Source: Cunninghamia lanceolata
Lineage: Eukaryota; Streptophyta; Pinopsida; Cupressales; Cupressaceae
Assembly: GCA_027924645.1 (NCBI GenBank)
Contig: BSBN01001017.1
Span: forward strand, 9,760,501-9,824,500
Direction: 5' to 3'
DNA: 64,000 nucleotides
The translations under genes and the position numbers were made by a program. Within the stretch, counting starts at the first letter, position 1. Every line of letters begins with the position of its first letter. The notes beneath the pieces were generated by a model, which worked only from the letters and a program-made list of their open reading frames with translations, was not told where the DNA came from and made no database searches. Shown in pieces: positions 46,314 to 59,150 of this stretch.

Positions 46314-47362
46314 AACTTCCATGGGAAGCATGAAGAAGGGTTCAACGAGGATTATGATGACAGAAGGAATATACCATGGAGAATTGTAGCATCAAAATTT
46401 CAGACTTGATGCTATTGTTATCATTCAGATCAGCCACCACATGAATTTGTTTGCACACATACAAGTGTGTTGGCAAGAATTTTTAGACAAAGGATGGAGC
46501 ATTTTTCAATTAGTGACTGTTGAAGCAAAATTTTCAGCCTTTGCAAAGCATTTTCAATCATTAAGATGCTCATCATTCCTATTTTTGCAGGGAGATTCCA
46601 ATTTTGCAACGGCTGTCCCATTTTCAGGTTTCTGATTTTGATAAAATCAGATTATGAGTTGTTGTTTCTATGCTTGAACAACTGCAAGATTGAGAATTTT
46701 GGGACCACTAGACTATTGGAAAATGTTGGAAAGTGATTTCAACTGTTAAAATGAATACTTTAGCCATCTTAAGTCCAATTTAGGTGGAAAATCAAGTGAT
46801 TCATAGATGTCATAATTTGTTTTCAGCTTTCACACAAGCTGATTTGTGTCCTTTCTTGAAGGGAACCACTTACATCCTCATTAATGGAGATCAATTTGAA
46901 GGTATATGCACACCTAATGAACAAACCATTTTCTGAGATGCCAAAGGACATCATTGCTAATGAGGTTGAGAGATACACTTGTTGATCCAAACTATTTCAT
47001 CTGTTAAGCAAAAGGATTGAATGTGTAGAATATGTGGGAATTTCCAAACTTTTGGGAGAAGATATCATGGGACCTCGAGCCAAAGATGAACAAATCAAAT
47101 GTTTCTCCACAACATTAATTTTGAGATGGATAACTTGTGTTGATGTTTTGCTAAGGTATGCTCATTCCTTCATCTTCAGTTCCTATGATACAAAAATTTG
47201 GGATCCAGGAATATATGTGTTTGGTGGATGGCTTCATAGTGTAACAAGGAATGCTAGTTTTGCAATTTTCAATTGTATCAATGTGGTGCAACGAAAACAT
47301 GGGGAAGCATTCTTCAGACATTGGGGATCCTGGTATTGGTATACAAATTCAGAGGGAGGATT
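46314..47362 (+). other. Element A internal 3' region
   Basis: Mostly non-coding. A frame open from 47,034 reads TKIWDPGIYVFGGWL; 'WDPG' also occurs in element B (60,769). The same frame runs over the LTR boundary to 47,594, so its last 77 codons are LTR sequence and the ORF is not a real gene. A purine-rich AGAGGGAGGA sits just before the LTR and is the likely plus-strand primer. Confidence 0.5.
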
Positions 47363-47895
47363 TCTAATGTCCCTTTTTGGGGCCATTCCAACTTCCTTGG
47401 AAAACTCCAACTTTCCTAGAGAGTGTTGGGTTGATCATGATGGGATTCTGACAGTGGCAGTAAGTTTGGGAGACCAAGATGAACTCAATGGCACCTTCCG
47501 AATGCAATTCCAACTTTCTGAGTGCATTCCAAACTTCTTGGAGGAGACTATTATTTTCGGAAAGCATCAATCTGCATACAGCTCATCATCCTAAGATCTA
47601 AGGGTCATTATGGTGTGGTCAGAATCCATATTTTAAGTCATTTTAATAGTTTCCGCAACTTCAGTAGTTGCACGAAAATAATTGAAGTTATTAAATAGTT
47701 AATACTTAAGATGTCAAAAAGTGAATAAAGCAAAACACAACTTATAATTAATTATTTAATAAAAAGATCTTTAAGTTGTGTTAGACACAAAGGGGTCATA
47801 AAGGGGAATTATGCACACATGAAATGAATTATTTTATTATTTTCAGAAGAATATGGAGGGATAAGGGAAAATAATATTTTATTCCCTCAAAAAGT

Positions 47896-47903
47896 TATAA
47901 AAG
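47896..47903 (+). promoter_or_regulatory. LTR A TATA box
   Basis: TATAAAAG in GTTATAAAAGGAGG. In LTR B the same site is where the hAT element inserted. Confidence 0.7.
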
Positions 47904-48944
47904 GAGGTGTTGAGCACAAAGGAAGGGTTAGACTTGATATGATATTTTGCTTCTACATTTGAGTGAATTTGTGTTCCTCTCTTATTTTCTTAAAGACGAA
48001 AACCCTCTTGACAATACTAGTTTCGGGGACGAAAACCCCCCTAGTTGGATTCGGTGATTTCATTCAAGAATCACAATTGTGTTGTAATGAATCTTTCTCT
48101 ATTATGCGACTAATGAATATCATTTTCTGAAGTTTTTGAATAGAATTTGAAGAGCATTTCAGTGTGAAATCTTCTGAGTTTTGGCACCTTCCAAGGAACA
48201 AAATCTTATGTTTTCAGGCAAGGTAATTTTACTTTCTAAGGGCCAAAACTTTGTTTTAGCTCCCTAAACCCTAGCACAACAATCTAAGGAGCAGGCTGAA
48301 GTTTTAATTGCTGTCATCAATCCTGTTTATCTCTGTTTATTAAGGGACAGCAGGGTTTCAGCAGTGTCCTACCCTTTAGGGTACTAGCCACACCCTTTAG
48401 GAAGGGCAATTTGCTTTTTTGAAAGGTTTTTTCAGCACCTTTGGGTGGTCTTCTCTAATGTTTGGAGGTGCCACATTCTGCAGAGTGGAAATCTGTAATT
48501 TTTGAAGACAAAATCAGTCCTTTTGTGGAGTATACTTGCTGGTAAGAGTTTTCACTGTACCATTTACAAACCCTCATTCTGCTACAAGTACATATCAACC
48601 CTATTCTATAGTGATTCTAGAAGCATTTAGAGTGATTAGAGCTGGGTTTTGGTATCCCTCTTCATCTGCAGCAATATATCATCAATGGGTTTGCCTATCA
48701 CACTGATTTGTATGTTTTATAGTGTTTGTTTCATTGATATTTTGATTGCAGCCACATAAATCAGTTTGGATCAGATTAGTATACATTATATTGCAGCCAT
48801 CATTTCAATGAAATATCATTTATTAGTTGCAATGTAATATCTTGTATAACCCCGGAAGGTAGTATCGCTAGTGGCTATGCATTTCCTACATATCATTTTG
48901 TAATAACTGGATGGTTCACAACCGGTTCTAGAGCATGCATTGTG

Positions 48945-49150
48945 TCTTAGCAAATTGCGTTCAATAAGCGTAGATAAAGATGACTTGCCACCTTGTGTGC
49001 GTGTATCTTTGTTTGTAATTGCACACTCCGCTGAATAAGCGTAGATTTGGTCAGCTCAGCCGCCTTGTGTGCTTCATTTTGTAATGCATTCGCACACTCC
49101 ACTGAAGAAGTGTAGACTTCGCTGGCTCTACCGCCTTGTGTGCTTTGGTT
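48945..49150 (+). repeat. Three tandem units of about 70 bp near the LTR A end
   Basis: Units share 'cgctgaataagcgtaga', a 'ggctcagccgcc' part and 'ttgtgtgctt'. All three units are kept in LTR B (58,945-59,150), so they predate the split of the copies. They lie downstream of the TATA box and should be in the transcript (R/U5). Confidence 0.75.
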
Positions 49151-49324
49151 GATTAAGATTACTTCATGTTGCTGCATTCAAATCTAGATAGTTGGGGGTG
49201 GTCCTAAGCACTGTATGCTATCACCTTGCCCACTCTAGGATCCTGGTGATCAGAAGGTGATAAGGACGTTGCATTGTAGCTTCCTTTAGTTGCAAAAATC
49301 AAAAAAATTGGGGTGGTCATTACA

Positions 49325-52146
49325 AGAAGGGCACATACGTGCACGACCACTATTTTGCATATAAGCAACAAAACTTTGAAAAAACAAATTAAGGATATGA
49401 TAGCAAATAAATGAATAGTAGGGGAAATGTAAGCAAAACATTTGATAGGCACAAGAAGTAAAGTATTTTATTCATTTATATCAATTCGCACAACAATCAA
49501 AATGGAAGACCAAATGCACAATTACACATCTGCTAAACAACCAAATACACTGATATATAGTATTTTGCCTTAAAGGCCCGAATGTCAAAATTGGCAGAGT
49601 TGTTCTACATAATTTTCCCCCTGTTTCTATGAGCATAAGTCTACTATTTATATTCCCTTGCCTCAGATAAATCGGCACCATTAATTTTTAAAAACTTGGA
49701 GCTGCATGCTTTGAATTTGCATGATTGAGTTTAACTTGAAGATCTAGATAGCAAGATCATCGAGAAGTTTGCCATGTCATTCCTTATTCAAAAACTGCCC
49801 TTGGATGTGGTAACCTTTGAGTAAATCAGATGGTTCCGAGAGATCCAGTTGTTATGTACCACATGTCTTGCCCATCAATGGTGCAATAGAAAATATCCAT
49901 CAATCTAGCAAAGCTTTTGGAGAGCACCTGAATGCCGTATATCCAACTATGCCTTTATATCTTTACGAACTCATATCCATGGTGAGATCCACCAAATAGA
50001 TAAGTGTATTCTTTTAGCCAATGATGCAACATTTTCAACTAGTCAAACTGACAATTTTCAAAGGTTGTGCATCCTTGATCTCACAAATAATCAATAGTTC
50101 TACAATGTCCCAAACTTTGCCTTGTCATTTCTGACCCTTTAAAATAAAAAGGGACCCGCCACCTCCCACACAACCGAAAGAACCTACTACACTGACATCT
50201 TTGAAGAGCACCAAGACAACACGTAGCAAATGGATGTCCACTTTCCATCTTTTATTTCATTGCGCTAGTAAAAGTTAACAAAACTTGGGCCCACCAATTC
50301 TACCAACTCAGTGAATCTCAACCAATAGTGCAATTGCTTAAGGCTGTTAGACTGACAACTCTCAAATAACGAGCGATCTGTTGACCTTTGAATGCAATTG
50401 ATGGTTCCAACATACCGAAGAATTTTGCATAGGTTTTGACCTTCATTGTGAAAGGGCCCACATTATGCTGATGTGTTGGTCTCCAACTGATGGCACAAAG
50501 AGAAAAGTGTCAAACTGATAATCTAAACATTGTGTGTTGTTGATCTTTGAAAGCTATCAACGGTTCCAATTTAATATGAATTTCTTGAACAAAATTAAAC
50601 CTGTGGAGCCAAAGGAAAATCTCGTAGGTATGCAAAACATTTCAAATGACAACGAAAGATCTTTACTTTGAAATGCAGCCCACCATTAGCCGAATAGGAG
50701 AAAATGGCCGACTGAAAAGAGGGCCATGAAGAATGAGTGCGCGTATAAGCAAAATGACCCAGTGGGTGAATGGATAGTGAAGCTCTATAGTGACCTACAA
50801 CTATGGCAAACAACTTCCCCCATCAATTTTTTCAATTTTTATCATGAACACAAGGCCATTGCATATAAATAGAGGTATTAGCATCCCCGCACTGTCTGAT
50901 CATGACATGTCCACCTTGTTCGATGATTCACGTGGTTTTTGTATGTAGCAAGAACATTTGGTGTCAAGCCTCGTTATCGATCAACATCATCCAACGGTCT
51001 TGTTTTCATTTGCACTATGAATATTATATCGGTGGAGGGGCCCACCCGATTCCATGCTTTTGTTTTGTCTGCACATGATCCCTTACCTAATGTCATGTGG
51101 TGCACTCCCAGAAGTTCTAAAAGAAAGACAAATCATTTTCCTGGGAACAACACGAGCCATACAATCTACCACGATGGACTCCATCTAATGGCCTAGGGAG
51201 TGCTAGAGGGCTAGGATGCTTTAGCGATTTCTCAATACTCTTCCTAGATGTGGCTCAACAACTAAGAAGGGCATTTATGCCTACCAACTTACTCTACTCC
51301 CTTCCTACCTAGTTCAAAGCTGAATCTTCTCTTCTGTGGCTATCAGAATTTGAAATTTAAATGTTCTATGTAAATGAACTTTTGAGTCTTGTATGTCAAA
51401 CAATTTTTCACTTTTTTGTAACTAAATAAGGGAACCTCTATGTATGTGTCCAACATCAAATATATTGCATTGCACGTAACTCTCCAATATTATTAGAAAC
51501 ATTAATACAAGAGGTTGTTACTCTAAAAGTTCTAATTCTTGTTTATGTGTAAGAGTTAGTTTGATGCATATGTGTTTTGTCTCGTATCACTTATGTTGAC
51601 TATTATGTGATTTGTTCAAAAGCTTTGTTCTACTTGCAAAATGAAATCTATTTAATGTGAGGCTTTCCATTTCAAGTTATTTACTTTTCTACATCTCTCT
51701 CCCTTCTCTTTCCTGCAATTAGGCTTAAGTAGAATAGATAAGGAGTTGGCCTTGGAACCTTTGACTCACAAGTCTATCCCACATCTGTGAGGCATTCGAT
51801 ATTTGGTTGTCCTTCATATCGTATTTATCCTAAATAGAGATTTAGACCATCAACAATTTTTGGCACACCTGGAAAAACCTAAATTTCACCACTGACAAAG
51901 CCTTGGTTAGCTCTTAGTCTCCTTCTTGAAGCTTTTATCATCACCTAGCAACTCTATATGAGACAACTTAGAAACCTATGACCCCTAGAAATTCTACCAA
52001 ATCTACAAGAGTTAATCAACATATTCTAATACAAGCCCTTATCTTTATTCCAAGGAGAAAAACATCACCTATATCTCAACCACATTCATAGCCCCTACAA
52101 GTGAATCCACTTATGTTGCTCAACAACCACCTAGGTTTTTTCCAAA
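49325..52146 (+). other. Probable LTR and leader of gypsy element C
   Basis: No coding motif. TATAAATAG at about 50,870 and a primer-site-like TGGCACACCTGG at 51,861-51,872, 275 bp before a gag ORF, suggest an LTR ending near 51,858. I could not place its left end: no TG start with matching context was found after LTR A. Short ORFs here (for example 50,939-51,196) show no family motif. Confidence 0.4.
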
Positions 52147-53100
52147 ATGGAATATCAAAGGTCCTCTATACGCCCTACTCCTCCAATTATATGGAATGCA
52201 ATCCCAGATGTGACCTTGCACTCTCTCCCACACTTCACAAGTGAAGATTCAACCACTCCCAAAGAACACTTGTATGATATTGTGAATCACTACATGATAC
52301 ACAACATCGCTAAGAAAAGCATCGCCCTAAGGCTCCTAGTTGCTTCATTCAATGGAAAACTTCTTGCTTGGTATCAATCTCTAGCTCCTCTCTCAATTAG
52401 TGATTGAGACCAATTATGTCAGGCTTTAACCAATTAGATAAAAGAAAAATGGGACACTACATCACTAATAGAACAACTCATAACCATTGAAAGTGCTCCT
52501 ATGGAGATGCTAGATGACTTCAACAATAGATTTTATAAAACATGGCAACAAATTCCAATTGAGGTCCAACTCCCATCAGGAATGGCATACATTTACAATC
52601 TTAAAGCAATAGATTTTAAGATTTCCATGATGGTTAAGTCAAAAGGAGGAAACTCTCCTAGATGCCTATGATATAGCCATTGCTGCTGAAAATGTTCTAA
52701 TTCAAACAGGAAGATTAGCACCTCGACCCCCTATGCCATTGTTCACAAACATAAAGCATCCATACTAACCTTCTCCACATGCACAACCTACAATTTCCTA
52801 ACCAACTATTAATCCAATCCCAGCTTCGGAACCTAAGAAAGCCCCAAAATATCATTTTGCTAAACCATCAATCCCTAATGAGCTTGATAAGATGTAGCAG
52901 TATCATACCCAGGAAAATCAAGGTTACAGACCTTTTCAAAACAATCAAGGCTACCAATACAAGCGCACACTCCAAAACAACTGAGCTCCTAGTAAACCCC
53001 AGAACCAATTGGACCTTGTTGAGCTTCCTGTCCAACAAATCCCACTCAACCTCAATAGATAGTTACCACTATACAAAACAACCATGCTAAGGAACAAACC
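52147..53100 (+). pseudogene. Gag remnant of gypsy element C
   Basis: From ATG 52,147: an N-terminus, then LPHFTSEDSTTPKEHLYDI and IALRLLVASFNGKLLAWYQSL, the Gag core of a plant gypsy family; stops at 52,405 and 52,435; then FNNRFYKTWQQIP and, after a frameshift near 52,650, AYDIAIAAENVLIQTGRLAP. Pro/Gln-rich sequence follows to about 53,100 with further stops. No knuckle or pol before LTR B begins at 53,489, so element B inserted into, or replaced, the rest of C. 53,101-53,488 shows only weak continuation. Confidence 0.75.
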
Positions 53101-54336
53101 TTATGGTGCTATTCCTATTCAAACCCCCACACTCCCACCTTGTGTCGTCAAAACAATTAGTCACTAATTGATCCTCTTCCCAACCAATCTCAAAATAATA
53201 ACCAAAGTGGCCAAATGCAAGATATATGGATAGGTCCAAAATCATCTACTGAAGATCAAATCTTGATAACCTAGGAGGAGTGTGAAGCCTATACACTGAA
53301 TGAGCTAGACTCAACTCTTGGAAGCCCACAAGTTCAATTTGACTACTTCACCACAGCTAAAAAGAAAGCAACAGAAGAGCAAACTCATGTAAAACAAGTT
53401 GTACCAAGTACTCAAAAAGGAGAGGAAATTCCCCTTTTGGGTGTGCCAACTAAATCCACTTCAAAACATGCACCCCAAGTTGGTACCATGTAATGTCCCT
53501 TTTTGGGGCCATTCCAACTTTCTGAGAAAACTCCAACTTTCTGATAGAGGCAATAAGTTCGAGAGACCAAGATGAGGTCAATAGTGCTTTTTGAATGCGA
53601 TTCCATCTTTTTGAGAGCACTCCAAACTTCTTGGAGGAGACTACCATTTTTGGAAAACATCAATCTCCATATAGTTCATCATCCTGAGGGCTAAGGGTCA
53701 TTATGGTATGGTCAAAATCCATATTCAAAATCATTTTAATAGTTTCCGCAACATTAGTTGTTATGCGGAAAATAATTAAAATTATTAAATAGTTAATACT
53801 TAAGTTGTCAAAAAGTGAATAAAGCAAAAGACAACTTATGATTAATTATTTAATAAAAAGATCTTTAAGTTGTGCAGAAAAGTGATGTTAGACACAAGGG
53901 AACCATAAAGGGGACTTCTACACACATGAAATGAATTATTTTATTATTTTGAGGAGAATATGAAGGGATAAGGGATACCAATATTTTATTCCTTCAAAAA
54001 GTTATAAAAAGCATAGTTGAAAAACTCGGACTTGGCAAAAACTCGGCAAACCCAAAAATTTTAAAAACTCAGGACTCAGCAAAAACTCAGGGAAAAACTC
54101 GGCAAATTTATCGAACATTTAAAAATGCATAATTTTTTAAAAATATTCTTACAAAACACACATTTCTGAAATTGTAGAATGCATTGCTGATTTCCTTCAT
54201 ATATAAATCAATATTAAGAGTTTAATACATATCATAGACAAAAAAGAGTTCAACCTTCAAATACATATGAAATTCCAGTTTGATAATACATATCATAGAC
54301 CAAAAAAAGAGTTCCATTATCACTAGAAAATATAAA

Positions 54337-56870
54337 TCATAAATTTCTTCTACGACTAAAGCTCAAAAGAGTTTTGTTTCTCTTTCTGGGTGGTGTGGAA
54401 GTGGCTAGGCCTGGTATAGCTGGGGTATCCTCAACAGGATCCTCATCTATAGGATCAAGCAGTACATGTGAGGAACCCGCCCCTGATGGCACATCAATAT
54501 CATCATCTGAATCTGTCTCTGAATCCTCATATGCTGTGACATTCGCTTGCCATTCAGTTGTATCCCTCTCCATAGTAGCTATATCATTATCATCACGTGA
54601 TGGATCAACATCAACATCCTCAGCAATCCAATCTGAATATGGATCAATGTTGTCAAGGTCCAATGCCTGATATGATTCCTGGCCTTCTACCTTCTTCTCA
54701 TGTAACCGAAGGTTGTACGGCACATAGACAAGGTCATTCAATCACTTTTGAGTCAACCTGTTGCGCTTCTTTGTGTGAATGGCCTCAAAAACACTCCAGT
54801 TGCGCTCACAACCGGATGCATTACAAGGCTAGGATAAAATCCGAATGGCTACCTTTTGAAGATTAGGCATTGAGGCACCATAATCTTCCCACCATAAATC
54901 TGCAAAGATAACATTTATAACTTTGTAAGGATTTTAGTAAACTTAAAAATTAAAATAAATAGAAAATGAAAAATAAACATATATTTTTTACCTGGTTGCA
55001 AAGTGGATCTCCTACGAATGGCATCTCTTGAAGAAAAAAAGGCCCATCCGCATTCTTATAGGCCTGTAACTCATCAAGTATGATGTCTCGAAGGTTATCA
55101 TCAAAGACCAACCTCTCCATGCATGTGTCCAGGCCAAGCTTAACCTTTGCATCTGCTTTGAATGAAGAGAAGAAAAACACGGGGTTCAAATAGTAACCAG
55201 CAGCATGAATATGTTGGTGGAGTTGTCGATTCCACCTCCGATCAATAATGCACCATATGGGTTCATATTTTGTTTTATTCAACCCATACAAATGCTGAAT
55301 GGCCTCTTTGGCCTTATCCATGGCCTCATATAGATACCCCATGGGCTGTTGATTCCCATCCACCAAGCATAGAACCCTAACCAATGGTTCTGACACCTAA
55401 ATCAATAGTGGATGAAAATAAAATTAGAGAATTATAGTAATTGAAATTCAACAAATATAAATATAATTTTTTTACAAAATCAACAATTTTAACATTAGCA
55501 AATAAAAAAATAAATAAATTTAGTGTTTGAAAACTTACCTTGATGATCTCCTCCATGGCTTTTTCCATGTCACCATCATAAACTGCCTTCACGACCCTCT
55601 CTGCTTCCGACTTCCTATGATAAGGACTCTCCAACCACCTTTCGGCCACAAACATGAGCCTAAGGTGGGGCAATAATGCTGCTATACTCTGCAAGGTAAG
55701 GAAATTAGTGGCAAAGCGTGTGACTCCTGATCGTGTGAGCTCCTTGCCACCAGTGTACTCTCTCATAAGATTTACGACCCATGTGTGGTTGTAGATGTAT
55801 TTTGTGATATTTCTTGCCTCTTCAACCACATTCTTCACCCAGCTTATTTTTCCAATGTCCTCAAGAAGAAGGTCAATACAATGGGCAGCACAAGGGCTCC
55901 ATAAAATGGTTGGATGCCTCGCCTCTAGAAGTCTACCGGCTGCCACATATGCAGCTGCATTGTTAGTCACTATTTGGTCATGTTCAACTCCCACCTCCAT
56001 CACCACCTCATCCAACATGTTGCACAAGGTTTCTAAATTTTTTATTTGATTGGAGGCATCAACTGACTTTAAAAAGACTAGCTGCCCCGCTGAAGCCACT
56101 AAAAAATTGATGAGAGTCATGTTCCTGGCATCTGTCCATCCGTCAGATAAAATAGTGCAGCCTTTTCTTTCCCAAACTTTCCTCTGATCCTGTACTAGTA
56201 GATGTGTGTGTTCGACCTCCTCCTGCAACAATGGGCCACTCAACTCGTGATGACTTGGGGCCTTGAACCCCATACCCGCCACAGTCAATGCAATGACCAA
56301 GTGCTCCCAATAAGGACTCGAAGCGACATTGAAGGGAATATTGTTATAGTACCAAAATTGGGCACATGCCAACTTTGCCTCACGATGCACCTCTCTATTC
56401 CATTAATTGGCAAGACCATCCAATGAAGGTTGCACACCAGGAGTGTTCCAAGGAACAAAAAAGCTATCAAGCCCTTTGCCTGATCGTTGTATCCGTGGCC
56501 CAATGGAAGGCGTAGAAGAGGCCTCTACACTTACACCTCTATAATCTGACCTTGTACAACTCAAATCTCAGTTTGGGGCTGCCATTGCCTCTGCTGCTCT
56601 CTTTTTAGCTTCTTTCTTTCGTTCATAATCCATAAGGAGGACGAGGGCCTCCCTCTGAGCCTCCACATCAACTTTGTCACATATCTCAACATCATTGCAA
56701 GGGACCTGTGCAAGGTGGTATTTAAGTCGATTAACGCCTCCGGACATATGTTTAGTGCAATGGTTACAAATGACATCTCCTCGCTTTGGACCTGGTGTCC
56801 CATGTTTCCAGCAACGGTCCTTAGGTTTGCCACCGGTTCTTCTACCTCCAGTTCCACTTGCAGAAGCCAT
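54337..56870 (-). pseudogene. hAT transposase, BED finger to dimerisation domain, decayed
   Basis: ATG at 56,870. Exon 1 (to 55,539): BED zinc finger (CNHC..LKYHLAQVPCNDVEIC), then the DUF659-type core (ILSDGWTDARNMTLINFLV; WSPCAAHCIDLLLEDI). Intron 55,397-55,538 has GTAAGT and a TTTAG acceptor. Exon 2 55,396-54,992 (IIDRRWNRQLHQHIHAAGYYL); intron 54,900-54,991. Exon 3 carries the dimerisation motif (PCNASGCERNWSVFEAIHTK), then an acidic tail ending SFSRRRNL. Stops at 56,568 and near 56,403 in exon 1 and two in exon 3. The second splice join is out of frame by my reading. The enzyme cuts and pastes hAT elements; this copy is inactive. Confidence 0.88.
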
Positions 56871-57004
56871 AAGTTATAACCTGTTACCTATCAAAAAAGA
56901 GACAACAAAAAAAGTTCAATTAAAAATTTAAATTTGACAATAACACAGTTGCCGTATTTTGACATTTTTGCTATTAAAAACAATCGAGATTCGAAATTAT
57001 AAAA

Positions 57005-57482
57005 AGACTGTATCATATGAAAGGAGAGATTTTGGACTGTATTATAATTTATTTATAAAATGTGTATTATTTATAAAATTTTGACAGTAATTTCCTATAT
57101 ATTATTAAATGACTGGTCACTGTATTATAATAAATCAAACTTTTAAAAAGACTGTATCATATGAAAGAAGAGTTTTTGGGCGAATTGTTAAAATTTATGT
57201 AGGATTATGATGATTTTAATTTTTTATTTTTTTAGTCAATGACTAGTAAAAAAATTGAAATTTTAAAAAGACTATCATATGAAAGGAGAGATTTTGGACG
57301 AACTGTCAAAATTTATATAAATTTTGACAGTTCGTCCAAAATCTCTCCTTTCATATGATATAGTCACTTTAAAATTTTGAAATTTATAATTGATCCAAAT
57401 TTCCAAAATTTAACAGTTCGTCCAAAATCTCTCCAAAATTTGGACAGTTCATCCAAAATCTCTCCTTTAATATGATACAGTC
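57005..57482. repeat. Subterminal repeats of the hAT element
   Basis: The word TCATATGAAAGGAGAGATTT (or a close variant) followed by 'tggac' occurs directly at about 57,014, 57,154 and 57,276, and inverted at about 57,340 and 57,455. hAT transposases usually bind repeated words near the ends; these are candidates, but they are much longer than known hAT subterminal motifs. Confidence 0.7.
57273..57360. repeat. Perfect 88-bp palindrome
   Basis: Two 44-nt arms without mismatch or spacer, centred between 57,316 and 57,317 (centre TTTATATAAA). Each arm holds one copy of the subterminal word plus CGAACTGTCAAAATTT. It would form a long hairpin in RNA or a cruciform in DNA. Confidence 0.92.
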
Positions 57483-58944
57483 TTTTAAAAATTTTGTTTT
57501 TTTAACATTTTGTCCAAATTTTACCTTTGTCCTCGATTTTGCCTCTGAATGAGAAGATTTCGCCTCTGAATCACACCGTCAGGAGGGAGAAAAGGTTTCG
57601 CGCCGCCGGGAGGGTTTCGCCGAGTTCACAAAATGAAAACTTTACGCTTTAGGGTTTTCGTTTTATGTCTTTTAAGTGTTTAACATTTAATATTTTTTAT
57701 GTGTCGATTTTTGGAGGAATGACTCGCAGTTTTTGGCGATTTTTCGCTGAAAAATTTGCCGCGAGTTTTTCAAAAACTCGGGCCGAGTTTTTGAACGAAA
57801 AACTCGCCCCAGGATTTCCCTCACGAGTAATCGCACTTCAAGCGATTTTTTAGCAAGTTTTTCAACCTTGATAAAAAGAGGTGTTAAGCACAAAGCAAAG
57901 GTTAGACTGAATATGATATTTTGCTTCTGCAATTGAATGAGAACTTAGTTCCTCTCTTTATTTTCTTGAGGACGAAAACCCTCTTGAAGATACTAGTTTC
58001 GGGGACAAAAACCCTCCTAGCTAGACTTGGTGGTTTTATACACAAATCACATTTGAGCTGCAAATGGAGTTTTCTATTGGTGTTAGTTATTACTGATATT
58101 GGAGTTTGAAGTTTTTTGTAGGGTTTCCTGGAAATCTATGAACTTTGATTTTTTTTGAAAATTCAAATTACTAAGTAAAAGTTTGTGGTGATTTTGAGAA
58201 ATGTTTCTTACTAGCTGTATTGTTCTAGTGCTTTCTTATAGGTTGTACCATATCATTTTGGTGGGAACTTCTATTGTAGACTTTTTGATCAAAGGCGCAG
58301 GGTTTTAATGCTTTAATATTGTTGTTTGGTGCTGATTAAAGGGTGAAAACTGAGACTTAAGTTGGTCGTACCATCTAGTACAGGTCGTACTAGCCATAAT
58401 GAGGGGTGTATGATGCTAGAGCACATTCGCCTTCCTTTTCTCTATGATTTAAGGCTGTTTGGTGGCGCCTCAAGTAGAAGAAGCAGTTCATAACACTTTG
58501 GAGGTGAATAAATCAGTTTTTGTGGAGTTTGTTCGCTAATCAGGGTTTCAGTATTACATTCCAGACCCTCATTCTGCTGCAAATCTGCATCAGACCTGTT
58601 CTTCAATGTTTTCAGTGATATTTGGAGTGGTTAGAGTTGTGTCTTGGCATCATCCTTCATTTACAGCATCAAATCTTCAGTGGGTATGCCTCACATAATG
58701 ATTTGCATGTTTATTTAGTGACTCTTTACATTGATATTACGTTGCAGCAGTGTTAACAATTCGGAATCAAATTGAAATGTCATTTTATTACAACTGATTT
58801 CATGTTGAAATATATATGTATAGTTGAAATCAAATAAATTGTATAACCTCGGAAGGTAGTACCGCCGGTAGCTTGGCATTTCCTGCATATCATTTTGTAA
58901 TAACTAGATGGTTCATTGCCAATTCTTTAGCATGCATTCTCTCT

Positions 58945-59150
58945 TACCACACTCCGTTGAATAAGCGTAGATAAGGATGGCTTGCCGCCTTTGTGTGCCT
59001 ATATCTTTCTTTGTAATTGCACACTCCGCTGAATAACCGTAGATTTGATCGGCTCAGCCGCCTTGTGTGCTTCAATCTATATTGCATTGGCATACTCCAC
59101 TGAAGAAGTGAGACTTTGTTGGCTCTGTCGCTTTGTGTGCTTTGGTTGAT
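58945..59150 (+). repeat. Three tandem units of about 70 bp near the LTR B end
   Basis: Counterpart of 48,945-49,150 in LTR A: 'cgctgaataaccgtaga' and 'ggctcagccgccttgtgtg' type units, three copies in the same order. Confidence 0.75.

Larger units (their letters stand above)
45313..49324 (+). mobile_element. Element A: 3' half of an LTR element with coiled-coil ORF
   Basis: Internal sequence from about 45,313 matches element B (63,220 onward), followed by a polypurine-like tract AGAGGGAGGA (about 47,351) and a 3' LTR (47,363-49,324). The 5' half is missing, cut against a minus-strand gypsy remnant. No RT or integrase motif is seen between the coiled-coil ORF and the LTR. Same orientation as element B, 4.2 kb away, so the two are separate insertions. 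Confidence 0.8.
47363..49324 (+). repeat. Element A 3' LTR
   Basis: 1,962 bp, from TCTAATGTCCC (expected TGTAATGTCCC, one base changed) to GTCATTACA. It aligns along its whole length with the LTR of element B once the hAT insertion there is removed (1,970 bp). Not followed by a primer site, which makes it a 3' LTR. TATA box at 47,896. Confidence 0.88.
54012..57870 (-). mobile_element. hAT DNA transposon in LTR B
   Basis: 3,859 bp, ends CATAGTTGAAAAACT and (complement of right end) CAAGGTTGAAAAACT, flanked by an exact 8-bp duplication ATAAAAAG (54,004-54,011; 57,871-57,878). It encodes a hAT transposase on the minus strand with two introns. About 1 kb of AT-rich non-coding sequence with direct and inverted copies of one word lies between the transposase start and the right end. 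The target is the TATA box of the LTR. Confidence 0.92.

Noticed and set aside
47034..47594. 186-codon ORF as a host gene
   Set aside because: It crosses the boundary between element A internal sequence and its 3' LTR at 47,363; LTR B does not keep the frame.
50864..51196. TATAAATAG followed by an ORF of 85 codons as a small gene
   Set aside because: The ORF has no family motif and probably lies in the LTR or leader of element C; TATA kept only as weak LTR evidence.
53489..53663. Minus-strand ORFs at the start of LTR B (also 47,364-47,570 in LTR A)
   Set aside because: They are antisense to LTR sequence and are not conserved in length between the two LTRs beyond chance.
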